NCBI GenBank assembly: GCA_002338525.1
Contig: DDIM01000004.1
Coordinates: 203,378 to 267,377 of the forward strand
Length of the DNA: 64,000 bases
Reading direction: 5' to 3'
Source: Micavibrio sp. UBA1850
GTDB lineage: Bacteria > Pseudomonadota > Alphaproteobacteria > Micavibrionales > Micavibrionaceae
The notes beneath the pieces are model-generated. The model did not search any database. It was not told the DNA's origin and saw nothing but the letters and a program-made list of their open reading frames with translations. Each line of letters opens with the position of its first letter. Positions within the stretch are counted from its first letter, which is position 1. The translations under genes were made by a program, and so were the position numbers. Shown here piece by piece: positions 43,495-51,620 of this stretch.

Positions 43495-43572
43495 ATGTTA
43501 ACTAAAAACCTACTCATTCTCGCACTTCTACTGGACCTCTCACAAGAGTCGCCGGGGATTTGTCGTATTTAG
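43495..43572 (+). CDS. leuL: Leucine leader peptide (attenuator)
   Basis: A 25-codon frame encodes a peptide with eight leucines, seven of them between residues 6 and 15 (NLLILALLLDL). It is followed 28 bp later by an intrinsic terminator ahead of a 2-isopropylmalate synthase gene. This is the standard plan of ribosome-mediated attenuation: scarcity of charged tRNA-Leu stalls the ribosome in the Leu run and prevents the terminator. CGGGG (43553-43557) can pair with CCCCG (43603-43607), the 5 prime arm of the terminator, as an antiterminator. There is no Shine-Dalgarno sequence, in line with a leaderless start. Confidence 0.82.
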   Translation: MLTKNLLILALLLDLSQESPGICRI

Positions 43573-43595
43573 GTTTTTGAATAACATAAAACGAA

Positions 43596-43632
43596 AAAAG
43601 AGCCCCGCCAGATTTGGATGGGGCTTTTTTTT
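43596..43632 (+). terminator. Attenuator terminator upstream of leuA
   Basis: AGCCCC (43601-43606) pairs with GGGGCT (43620-43625), with an inner CCA/TGG pair, flanked by an A-run before and eight T after. It lies 28 bp after the leader stop and 37 bp before leuA, and its 5 prime arm can instead pair with the leader at 43553-43557. Confidence 0.85.
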
Positions 43633-43669
43633 ATGCGCAACACAACATAAGGCAAAGAAGGAATAAAAA

Positions 43670-44926
43670 ATGGAAACACAAAACGATAGAGAGCGCGTTA
43701 TCATTTTGGATACAAGCTTAAGAGACGGCGAACAACAGCCAGACATTGAGTACACACAAGACCAGAAAATTAAAATTGCGTCTTTGCTGGAAAAAGTTGG
43801 CGTTGATGTAATTGAGGCCGGATACCCTGCGGCATCTCCTGGCGAGTTTTGGACGGTGAACAAGATTGCACATAATTTTGCAAATAAACCCAATGTGACG
43901 ATATGCGCGCTTGTATCAACAGTGGTAGACCATGTTCATAAAACAGCGGCATGCTTGCAGCCTGCGGCAAGTAAACGTATCCATACTTATATTGGAACCT
44001 CTCCCCAACACCGTGCAGCATTGAACAAAACCAAAGAGGAAATAATCGGGGATGCCCAACTTGCAGTATCGTGTGCAAAACAATATACCGACGATGTTCA
44101 ATTTTCCGCAGAAGATGCCATCCGCACCGAGCGTGAATTTTTAAAAGAAATTTTTGAAGCAACTATAAAAGCAGGAGCCACAACCATTAACGTCCCTGAC
44201 ACAGTGGGTAAACAAAGACCTAAAAAGGTTGAGGAACTATTTAAATGGTTAAAAAGCAACGTAGAGGGAATAGAAAAGGTTACGTTATCAATTCATTGCC
44301 ACAATGATTTAGGTAATGCATCGGCAAATTCTATCGCAGCCATCGAAGGGGGCGCCCGCCAAGTCGAATGCACCATGAATGGCTACGGAGAACGCGCGGG
44401 GAATACATGTTTAAAAACTGTAGTTATGAATATAGATGAGTATGGAGATGATTTAGGCGTCACCACAAATATTAATAGACGTCATTTAATACCGATGGAA
44501 CGTTTGCTAGCCAGAACCACAAATGTTGGGCTGCCCACAAACCGCCCCGGTGGTGAAAATGCCAACACACATAAATCGGGCGGCCATCAAAGTAAAATGT
44601 CAAAAGATAAATCAACATACGAAATTCTAGATATTGGTGAGTATGGCGGGCGATCAAAAGGATTTATCATTGATAAATTAAGTGGTCGCGCTGGTGTACG
44701 CAGTGTATTAAAAGATTTAGGGTTCGAAAGTGTCACAAAAACACAGCTTAACAATATTTATAACGAATGTATGATGGTGGCAGACAAAACAAACAAGGCT
44801 GTGCCAAAATCACAAATAAAAGACATCGCGACAAAGGAACTGGAGGCGCGCTTTAACGAGGCTTCAGCATCACAGGATAATGCACAAACTCACAATGTAG
44901 GCTTTACGCGTCATATGATCAGATAA
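43670..44926 (+). CDS. leuA: 2-isopropylmalate synthase, short form
   Basis: The enzyme condenses acetyl-CoA with 2-oxoisovalerate, the first step of leucine synthesis. The 418 residues have the TIM-barrel start DTSLRDGEQQP (about 14-24), VDVIEAGYPAASPGE, FSAEDAIRTE, LSIHCHNDLGNASANS (metal His pair) and ECTMNGYGERAGN. The HKSGGHQSK and KLSGRAGVRSVLKDLG segments of the linker subdomain are also present. It stops about 100 residues short of full-length LeuA, so the C-terminal LeuA-dimer domain that senses leucine seems absent. The leucine leader upstream supports this substrate over homocitrate or citramalate. AAGGAA lies just before the ATG. Confidence 0.88.
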   Translation: METQNDRERVIILDTSLRDGEQQPDIEYTQDQKIKIASLLEKVGVDVIEAGYPAASPGEFWTVNKIAHNFANKPNVTICALVSTVVDHVHKTAACLQPAASKRIHTYIGTSPQHRAALNKTKEEIIGDAQLAVSCAKQYTDDVQFSAEDAIRTEREFLKEIFEATIKAGATTINVPDTVGKQRPKKVEELFKWLKSNVEGIEKVTLSIHCHNDLGNASANSIAAIEGGARQVECTMNGYGERAGNTCLKTVVMNIDEYGDDLGVTTNINRRHLIPMERLLARTTNVGLPTNRPGGENANTHKSGGHQSKMSKDKSTYEILDIGEYGGRSKGFIIDKLSGRAGVRSVLKDLGFESVTKTQLNNIYNECMMVADKTNKAVPKSQIKDIATKELEARFNEASASQDNAQTHNVGFTRHMIR

Positions 44927-44936
44927 AGTCTTTTGA

Positions 44937-44961
44937 GGATTTTATAAAAAGGATTTTATAA
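44937..44961 (+). repeat. Duplicated ribosome-site segment before csaA
   Basis: AGGATTTTATAA occurs twice in tandem (about 14-bp period) directly before the csaA ATG. Each copy supplies an AGGA motif, but only the second is correctly spaced. Confidence 0.6.
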
Positions 44962-45299
44962 TGGAAAATATCGACTTTAACACATTTCAATCTGTTGAAT
45001 TACGTGTGGGAACAATCATAAAGGCAGAGCCTTTCCCTGAGGCAAGAAAACCAGCCATCAAGGTCTGGGTTGAGTTCGGAGGCGATATAGGTATTAAACA
45101 ATCATCGGCGCAAATCACGACCCATTATGACCCCAAAAGCTTAGTGGGAAAGCAAATTATCGGGTGTCTAAACCTTGGCTCAATGCGCATTGCAGGCTTC
45201 AAATCTGAGTTTCTAGTCATAGGGTTAACAGCATCAGATGGGTCTATTATTTTAATATCGCCAGATGCGCCTGTGCCGAATGGCGAGAAATTATGCTAA
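44961..45299 (+). CDS. csaA: CsaA-type tRNA-binding/chaperone protein
   Basis: This 112-residue protein is a single EMAP-II-like OB fold: FQSVELRVGTIIKAEPFPEARKPA, then VWVEFGGDIGIKQSSAQIT, LVGKQIIGCLNLG and FKSEFLVIGL. CsaA dimers bind tRNA and were described as export-linked chaperones. The AGGA ribosome site lies in a duplicated segment. It follows leuA by 34 bp, so it probably shares its transcript, and it overlaps the convergent gene by 9 bp. Confidence 0.93.
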   Translation: MENIDFNTFQSVELRVGTIIKAEPFPEARKPAIKVWVEFGGDIGIKQSSAQITTHYDPKSLVGKQIIGCLNLGSMRIAGFKSEFLVIGLTASDGSIILISPDAPVPNGEKLC

Positions 45300-46106
45300 G
45301 CTTAGATAGGTTGATCGAAGCGTAGAAGGTTCATTTGATCCTTGGCGAAAGTGAAGCAATGATTGGTCGCCCCGCCACCAAGAATTTGGCGTAATGACAG
45401 TTTGATACGCGTCTGCCTGCCAATGATGGTCATAGCATTGCGCATCTTCATAATATGAGCGAAGCCGGTTGGTAAAACTTTCATCGTGTTCAAGAATAAC
45501 GTTACGGCTTTCAATTTCACCACTTACTAATGAGAAGGTAAAGCTTTTATCCAGCTGTCTTTCCATTTCATCCATCACAAGAGGATGCAGTGTGCCGCGC
45601 TCTGCTAACAACATTTTTTGCATAGCATGGCGCGTATGAAGGGCGGTTGTGTAGGTGGTGGGAATGTTTCTTTGATCTTCAAATTCCTTTGTCAAAACAA
45701 TTGAATCAGGATCTTCTAGGGTAAAACCTTTTCCTTTTGTTGTGTATTGATCACGATGAGGCGGGTCTTGAATTAATTGAAACTGAGGGTCTTCAGGTGC
45801 TTTGTCCTTAAGGTCTACAATTTTCAGCTTCGCAGTAAAACTGCTTGCAAATGTTGCGTTATTAAGAATTAAAACAACGCCATTGTCATTTGCAAACTTA
45901 TATAAATCTCGTTTATTCGTTGTAAGGTCGCCTTTATCAAATCGCTCTCGATGTGTGCCTGCCTCAATTATAGGGGCGATATCGGCTGTTTGATCAAATG
46001 TCACAGATACAGCGAAGGGGCGCACAAGCTCAATATTCAAATCTGCGTTGAAAATATTTTTTAAAGCACGGCGGTCTCTACTTGTTATACGATCCATCAT
46101 GCGCAA
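45291..46106 (-). CDS. Unassigned protein, possibly Fe(II)/2-oxoglutarate dioxygenase-like
   Basis: I do not recognise a family with confidence. The 271-residue soluble protein has no signal peptide or membrane span. It shows a spacing that would fit a Fe(II)/2-oxoglutarate dioxygenase: an HxD pair at His117-Asp119 (PPHRDQ), a distal His252 (LLHFRQG) and Arg264 twelve residues later (STLRSTY), after a WWRGD turn like the GD-containing strand of TauD-type enzymes. This is inference from a few residues. Several Met codons at 46106, 46100 and 46097 could be the start. It converges with csaA and follows rsmE by 26 bp. Confidence 0.7.
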   Translation of the reverse strand: MRMMDRITSRDRRALKNIFNADLNIELVRPFAVSVTFDQTADIAPIIEAGTHRERFDKGDLTTNKRDLYKFANDNGVVLILNNATFASSFTAKLKIVDLKDKAPEDPQFQLIQDPPHRDQYTTKGKGFTLEDPDSIVLTKEFEDQRNIPTTYTTALHTRHAMQKMLLAERGTLHPLVMDEMERQLDKSFTFSLVSGEIESRNVILEHDESFTNRLRSYYEDAQCYDHHWQADAYQTVITPNSWWRGDQSLLHFRQGSNEPSTLRSTYLSLA

Positions 46107-46132
46107 TGTTATATACCATAAATAAAATTATG

Positions 46133-46846
46133 TCAATGTTTGACCAGATGGGAAAGTCCATAAAGCGCGGCCGTTTCCGCGCGTAAAATATTGTCGCCTA
46201 AGCTTACGGCTTGAATAGCTTTAAAGTTTTGAAGCATTTCAGTTTCTTGTTGGGTAAATCCCCCCTCGGGCCCAATCAGTATGGCGGTATCATTTTTTAT
46301 ATCAATGCTTGAGAGGAGCGGCGCGTCCCCGCGCTCAATAGCAGCAAAAAGCGGTGTGCTCTCTTCCCAGCTTGCACAAAATTTATCCAACGTGTTTAAG
46401 GGATGGAGGCGTGCAAGATCAAGTCGCTCGCACTGCTCTGTGGCTTCAATAATTTGTGCCTGAATGCGGTCTGCATTAATTTTTCGAACCTCTGTATTAT
46501 GTGTGACAACCGGGTGTAGGTCAGTGGCGCCCAACTCGATTGCCTTTTCGATCATGAAATCAAGGCGTTGCTTTTTAATAGGGGCAAAAATCAAATGTGT
46601 TTTATTAAGACCCTTATTCGTCTGCTGGTGTGTTTGTTCACAGGGCGTGAGTGTCGCGTTTTTCTTATTAATGGGATTGAATTTTGCCAACCATTCGCCA
46701 TCCTGCCCGTTGAATATCCGCACTAACGCATCTGCTTCTAGGCGTAACACGGATTTCAAATAATGAACTTGTGAGCCCAAAAGATTGATTTCTTGCCCAT
46801 CTAGGATAGGATCACTGACATATAAACGAGGATACTTATAACTCAT
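46133..46846 (-). CDS. rsmE: 16S rRNA (uracil1498-N3)-methyltransferase RsmE
   Basis: This SPOUT-class enzyme methylates U1498 of 16S rRNA. The 237 residues start MSYKYPRLYV, followed by the PUA-like region (VHYLKSVLRLEADALVRIFNGQDGEW), ALKKQRLDFMIEKAIELGATDLHPV-like helix elements, and the knot motifs ILIGPEGGFTQQE and SLGDNILRAETAALYGL. The frame is open up to 47089, but ATG 46846 gives the normal length and N terminus. That ATG overlaps the ubiA start codon on the other strand in the palindrome CATG. Confidence 0.94.
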   Translation of the reverse strand: MSYKYPRLYVSDPILDGQEINLLGSQVHYLKSVLRLEADALVRIFNGQDGEWLAKFNPINKKNATLTPCEQTHQQTNKGLNKTHLIFAPIKKQRLDFMIEKAIELGATDLHPVVTHNTEVRKINADRIQAQIIEATEQCERLDLARLHPLNTLDKFCASWEESTPLFAAIERGDAPLLSSIDIKNDTAILIGPEGGFTQQETEMLQNFKAIQAVSLGDNILRAETAALYGLSHLVKH

Positions 46847-47738
46847 GACCCATACAGATATCAGAAAAAAAGCTTGGATTGAACGATTTCCTGCACGTGC
46901 ACAGCCTTTTTTATATTTAATACGTGCTGATCGCCCGGTGGGGACATGGTTATTGCTCTCTCCTGCGCTATGGGCGATTACGCTGGCAGGTGGCATAAAC
47001 GCCCACACAATGCCTCTACTCGTATTATTTGCACTAGGCGCCTTTATCATGCGCGGCGCTGGCTGTGTCATTAATGATTTGTGGGACAAAGATTTGGATC
47101 AAAAGGTCGAAAGAACAGCCTCGCGACCGCTTGCAAGTGGCGTACTCACAACTAAAGATGCGCTCGTTTGTCTGGGTGTGTTGCTAGCATTAGGGCTATG
47201 CATTTTGATACAAATGAACATAACAACCGTTGCCTTGGGCGTATTTTCACTTTTGTTGGTCATCGCCTATCCTTTGATGAAACGCATCACATGGTGGCCG
47301 CAGGCATTCTTAGGGATCACGTTTAATTTTGGCGCCATTATGGGGTGGAGCGCTGTAACGGGCGCCCTACACCTTCCCGCCATTTTACTATATATCGGCG
47401 GTTTTTTCTGGACGCTAGGCTATGACACAATATACGCCTGCCAAGACGTAAAAGATGACGCGCTAATAGGTGTAAAATCAACGGCGCGCCTTTTGGAAAA
47501 AAATATAAAGCGCTGGGTTTTTGGTTTTTACTCTGCCGCGACACTCTTTTTACTTATGGGGGTGTATGCAGGCGCAGGCGGCATGGCCGCCGCAGTGTGT
47601 CTTCCTGCCTTTATATTGCTTACCCAGCAGGCCAAAAACTTTAACCCCGACAACAAAGCCTTGTGCCTAAAACATTTCAAAGCCAACAGCATATTTGGTG
47701 TAGTTTTATGGATTTGTATAATGGTTGCGCAATTTTAA
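46845..47738 (+). CDS. ubiA: 4-hydroxybenzoate polyprenyltransferase
   Basis: UbiA attaches the prenyl tail to 4-hydroxybenzoate in ubiquinone synthesis. The 297-residue protein has about eight spans and both Asp-rich motifs: NDLWDKDLDQKVERTASRPLASG and YACQDVKDDALIGVKSTARLL. It starts MTHTDIRKKAW with GAGGA about 12 bp upstream. The two start codons of ubiA and rsmE share two bases on opposite strands, so each ribosome site lies in the other gene. A weak AACCT/AGGTT hairpin with CTTTTT follows the stop. Confidence 0.95.
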   Translation: MTHTDIRKKAWIERFPARAQPFLYLIRADRPVGTWLLLSPALWAITLAGGINAHTMPLLVLFALGAFIMRGAGCVINDLWDKDLDQKVERTASRPLASGVLTTKDALVCLGVLLALGLCILIQMNITTVALGVFSLLLVIAYPLMKRITWWPQAFLGITFNFGAIMGWSAVTGALHLPAILLYIGGFFWTLGYDTIYACQDVKDDALIGVKSTARLLEKNIKRWVFGFYSAATLFLLMGVYAGAGGMAAAVCLPAFILLTQQAKNFNPDNKALCLKHFKANSIFGVVLWICIMVAQF

Positions 47739-47756
47739 AACATGCGCCTAAAAACC

Positions 47757-49148
47757 TTATAGGTTCTTTTTGGTGGGCGCACTTAACAATACATCTTCAT
47801 TTTGCATCTTTGATCCCAATGATTGCAACTTGTCGTTATCGCGCTTATTCGGGTAAGACCAGCGAATAGTATTAAACAACCCTTGTGGTTCGGCAATGGC
47901 ATACCATGCTTCATAGCTGATGCCTGTCATCTGGCAGACCCACTTTTTAGGTTGCTTGGCGTTACGAGATTTTTTGTTCCACGCCTGCACGGCTTCGTCG
48001 TTATGTGTTGAAAGACGCTCTAGTTCGGCCCAACAGGCATATACGCCTGCATGGTTGTCCAATTGCTCTGCCTTGGTCAAATACGAGCGTGCCTCGCCCC
48101 ACAATCCATCATCAATAGAAACTTGCGCAAGCGCTAAATACCCATCAACCGCATCGGGATTCATCTCGATGAGCTTTTCATACCATGAAAGACGCGCTGT
48201 CGGCTTAGAAGGGTTGTTTTCGGGCGCAAGCAAGTCCCAAAATGTCACAAGTTCAGGATGTGGAGAAATTTTCCAGCATTTTTCGATAAGCAGCCTTGCC
48301 TTGCGTTTCTGTCCGCGCTCCAGCGCCATTCGAATGAGGCGTGTATTTGCAGGGATAAATCCAGCATCAATTGAAACTGCATGCTTTAGATACTTTCGCG
48401 CCATCTCAGTATCACCGTGGCCTGTCACAGTATCGGCAAGAACGATAAGAATGGCTTTGCGGTCATCAAGGACTTCGTCCTTGCTCATAGCCTTATGCTT
48501 TTCTAGATTCTTAAGTGTTAAATACGCCGCGTCCCAACGATCTGTTTGAATCTCGAGATCGTAAATTGTTTTTAAAATCCAAGGCTGTTTAGGATGCATA
48601 CGATCTGCTGAGTATGCCATTTGCAACGCTTTTTCGTATTGGCCAGCCTCAATTTCAGTTTGCATCAATCCGCGTATGCCTAAAAAGGCAGAATCTTTGT
48701 TTTCAAGCAATGCTTTGAATTTTTCATTTGCACGTGTTTGTTGACCCATCAGGCGCGCCGCTTGTGCCTCTAAAAATGTCGCGGCACTCGCATCATATCG
48801 TGTCGGCAGCAGTTTTTGTGCGCGGTGGGCTTGATACGCAGCGTGTTTATGGTCTCCTGCTGCAAGTGACACTAATGACTGTGTCATGAGTTTATGTGAT
48901 TTTGTAAGTGATCGCTCTTCCCAATAATCGCGCCATACAACGGGCACAGCGAAGAACTTGATAACCAGTTTGTGAACCAACAAAAGAATTAATATGAACA
49001 GAAGCAGCGCCACCAATGCCATGCCAAGCTGGATGGTAACGACATACTCGTTCCAACTAATTTCAAACGAGCCGTCTTGCTCCATCAAGAAAATAATGGC
49101 GGCGGCAACAACTAAAAATTTCAACAATGTCCATATGGCATTGACCAT
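47757..49148 (-). CDS. hemY: HemY-like TPR membrane protein
   Basis: The protein has 463 residues, two N-terminal membrane spans (about 5-20 and 36-60) and the HemY_N region with YWEERSLTKSHKLMTQSLVSLAAGDHKHAAYQAHRAQKLL. Several helical TPR-like repeats follow. This is the proteobacterial HemY of the hemCD operon, not the protoporphyrinogen oxidase of the same name; its exact role in heme synthesis is unclear. It is 62 bp downstream of the Mic60-like gene and converges with ubiA. Confidence 0.92.
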   Translation of the reverse strand: MVNAIWTLLKFLVVAAAIIFLMEQDGSFEISWNEYVVTIQLGMALVALLLFILILLLVHKLVIKFFAVPVVWRDYWEERSLTKSHKLMTQSLVSLAAGDHKHAAYQAHRAQKLLPTRYDASAATFLEAQAARLMGQQTRANEKFKALLENKDSAFLGIRGLMQTEIEAGQYEKALQMAYSADRMHPKQPWILKTIYDLEIQTDRWDAAYLTLKNLEKHKAMSKDEVLDDRKAILIVLADTVTGHGDTEMARKYLKHAVSIDAGFIPANTRLIRMALERGQKRKARLLIEKCWKISPHPELVTFWDLLAPENNPSKPTARLSWYEKLIEMNPDAVDGYLALAQVSIDDGLWGEARSYLTKAEQLDNHAGVYACWAELERLSTHNDEAVQAWNKKSRNAKQPKKWVCQMTGISYEAWYAIAEPQGLFNTIRWSYPNKRDNDKLQSLGSKMQNEDVLLSAPTKKNL

Positions 49149-49210
49149 GAAAAGCCTTCTTTTATCGTGTGGCGTACATTAGGTAACCCTAAACCATAAC
49201 GCGCTAAAAA

Positions 49211-50845
49211 TTATTGAGTAATCGTTCCTTGTTTATAGATCTTAAATCCTGATTCTGGATCCTCGTAGACTTTACCGCCTAATGGAACCGCCTCTTTAAT
49301 ATTATCGAGAACATTTTCAACACCAAGCTCGTCTAGCTTTATAGATTTTATTGCCTCTATATTACTTCCAGATGTAAGCGATGAAATACGAAGCTTTGAT
49401 TGAATGTTTTGACCCAGAAGCTCTTGGACTTGAGACGCCAATAATGACAGTTTAGCCTCTTGTAAAAACGGCTGAACCGCACTCGCTGCATCACCATCCA
49501 AATTTTGTAAAACTTGTATAGTCCCTTGGATGTCACCACTATCAATAAGGCGTTGGGCATCAGCCACGGCACGTTGTGTCTCAGTGCCTGTGATTTGCTC
49601 GCCATTTTTTTCGATAACTAAAATTTCACCAAAGCGTGATTTAGCCTTTTCTGAGATCGATACATCTTCACCAGATAAAGACGCCACAACCACTTCACCA
49701 GCAAGTTCACGGAACTCGTCTGATAGTCCACTTGGTGTCAAAACACCATTTTGCGCATGGGGGGCAAGAGAATTTATTGAGGCCACAAGCGCAGGATTTT
49801 CATCACCGACTAGCTTTTTCATGAGTTGTAAATCTTGTTCAAATGACTGATTGTCACGTGACAAACTATCGCGCAGCTGAGACATCGCAAGCAGCATTGC
49901 TGCAGCTTTTAAGTTTTCTTTCTCAACACCACCAAGCGTTTTACCAATTAATGGGCTTTCTTCAACAATGATAGGAAGCGCTTCTTCAACGGTTACCTCA
50001 TCACTTTGCAAACGGTTAATCCATGATAGCAAATCTTTAGATGTCTCACCCAATTGGCTCGTGCCATCTTCGCTGTCGCGTAAAGCTTGTAGGTTTTTCC
50101 ATACACCAAACAAATCCATAGATGTTTTTTCTTCTATATATGAGCCTAACTGATTTTCGATCAAGCCAAGGCGCTCATCAACAGACCCAGATGTTAGTGT
50201 CTCGGTAAACCCTTTGGCCTTAGAGGCAACTTGTTGTGCTTTGGTTGTGGCACTTTGTGCCTTTTGCTCGATCATCTTGAGCTTATTTTTCAAATCATTA
50301 GGAACCACACTTGTAAGAACATCTTGTTCTTGTTTTACGTCTCGCAGCTCTCGCTCTAAAGATGTGATGCGGTCGGCCTGTTCTGTAACAACTTTTACTT
50401 TTGGCGCAATGGTCATAAGACCTGCCACCATGAAAACAACCAATACGATCATAAACATGAACACGGTGCGCCCAGATAGTCCTTTGGATTCAATATATTG
50501 GATTTCATGCGTTGACTGCTCTGCCGCGGCACTTTTGTGAATTTCAGACGATGATGGTTTTGACGCCTTTATGTCTTCACTTTTGGGTGTATCAGATGAT
50601 TTCGACACTTGTGTTACGATGGGCGTATTTTGTTCCGCGTTCTTAGGCCCCTCAACAGATAAATCAACATTATGTGCTTTTGCGGCTTTGTAAATTGATT
50701 CCATACGGCTAGCGGGAATTGCCTCACGTTTTTTCCACCCCTGCACAGTCGTGACTGCGACATCCAATTTTTTTGCCATCGGGCGAATACCGCCGAAACG
50801 ATCAATAATGGTTAAAGCATCAAGTTTATCTAAATTATTCGTCAT
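49211..50845 (-). CDS. Mitofilin/Mic60-like membrane protein with N-terminal HTH domain
   Basis: The alphaproteobacterial Mic60 homologue bends or contacts the inner membrane. This 544-residue copy has three parts. A Cro-like helix-turn-helix at about 6-60 reads IIDRFGGIRPMAKKLDVAVTTVQGWKKREAIPASR. A low-complexity linker leads to one membrane span (about 127-147). A long coiled-coil periplasmic region ends in the mitofilin signature (ADAQRLIDSGDIQGTIQVLQNLDGDAASAVQPFLQEAK). It sits between hemD (3 bp upstream) and hemY, the usual site of mic60 in the class. The DNA-binding-like start is unusual and may be cytoplasmic. Confidence 0.86.
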   Translation of the reverse strand: MTNNLDKLDALTIIDRFGGIRPMAKKLDVAVTTVQGWKKREAIPASRMESIYKAAKAHNVDLSVEGPKNAEQNTPIVTQVSKSSDTPKSEDIKASKPSSSEIHKSAAAEQSTHEIQYIESKGLSGRTVFMFMIVLVVFMVAGLMTIAPKVKVVTEQADRITSLERELRDVKQEQDVLTSVVPNDLKNKLKMIEQKAQSATTKAQQVASKAKGFTETLTSGSVDERLGLIENQLGSYIEEKTSMDLFGVWKNLQALRDSEDGTSQLGETSKDLLSWINRLQSDEVTVEEALPIIVEESPLIGKTLGGVEKENLKAAAMLLAMSQLRDSLSRDNQSFEQDLQLMKKLVGDENPALVASINSLAPHAQNGVLTPSGLSDEFRELAGEVVVASLSGEDVSISEKAKSRFGEILVIEKNGEQITGTETQRAVADAQRLIDSGDIQGTIQVLQNLDGDAASAVQPFLQEAKLSLLASQVQELLGQNIQSKLRISSLTSGSNIEAIKSIKLDELGVENVLDNIKEAVPLGGKVYEDPESGFKIYKQGTITQ

Positions 50846-50848
50846 AAG

Positions 50849-51604
50849 TTACTCGTTTGTGTAATTATCTGTTTCTATAATTGTTTTGAATTCTTCCAGA
50901 AAGGAAGCTTGTGTAGGTGTATGTGCAACGTAAGCGTTTTTCCACGCAAAATGCTTGACTAACTTTAGCACTCTATCGCTCAGACACAAGACATTTGTAC
51001 GCGCCAAGCTGTGCGACAAATCGTTTTTTTCAACCAGATCAATGAAAGACAACGCCCCTCTGGCTGAATAAAGGGCAATTGTTGTTCGGGACTCACTAAC
51101 TATATGTGTACGCATCGTGTCTATGTGGTGGTCAGTAAAGTCTGCTCTGTACACAACGTATTCCTGTAAGGAAAAATCAAGTTTTTCACAAAGTGTTTTT
51201 ACATCATGTTGTACGTTATGACCCCTAAAATATATGAACCGCTTATAGGGTTGCTGAGCGTTACGTAGTGCGCTCATAAGTTCGGAGCCTGCATAAAAAC
51301 AACACTCGATATTTTGATAACCCTCATTACGTAATGCTGTTGCCGTCATTGTTCCAACACAATAGATGGGTATGTGGATGGGTACATTGTTTTTTTTGAA
51401 ATCGCGCACTGCATGGGGGCTGGTCACAAGAATGCAATCAGCACTATCGTACTCATTGTGGTTAATGTTTAAGGGTATGTATGAAATATTGAGCACAGGC
51501 GTGTGAACAATTTTGACATCATCGCGCGCCAAAAAAGGATCGAGAGAGGGCTCAATAGGTGTCGTTTTGGTAAGTAGAAACGTATGTGTCATATTAAAAG
51601 ACAA
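50849..51604 (-). CDS. hemD: Uroporphyrinogen-III synthase
   Basis: HemD closes and inverts ring D to make uroporphyrinogen III. The 251-residue protein is divergent, as this family usually is, but has the elements ILVTSPHAVRDF, PIYCVGTMTATALRNEGYQNI, RFIYFRGHNVQHDVKTLCEKL and TTIALYSARGALSFIDL. Context is decisive: it follows hemC by 16 bp and is followed by the Mic60-like gene 3 bp later. Confidence 0.88.
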   Translation of the reverse strand: MSFNMTHTFLLTKTTPIEPSLDPFLARDDVKIVHTPVLNISYIPLNINHNEYDSADCILVTSPHAVRDFKKNNVPIHIPIYCVGTMTATALRNEGYQNIECCFYAGSELMSALRNAQQPYKRFIYFRGHNVQHDVKTLCEKLDFSLQEYVVYRADFTDHHIDTMRTHIVSESRTTIALYSARGALSFIDLVEKNDLSHSLARTNVLCLSDRVLKLVKHFAWKNAYVAHTPTQASFLEEFKTIIETDNYTNE

Positions 51605-51620
51605 TATACGCTTATTTTGA

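Noticed and set aside
46847..47089. 81-codon N-terminal extension of RsmE
   Set aside because: The extension overlaps ubiA coding sequence on the other strand and matches no RsmE; the conserved N terminus starts at 46846.
47757..49148. HemY as protoporphyrinogen oxidase
   Set aside because: The sequence has membrane spans and TPR repeats, not a flavin-binding oxidase fold; the shared gene name refers to a different protein.
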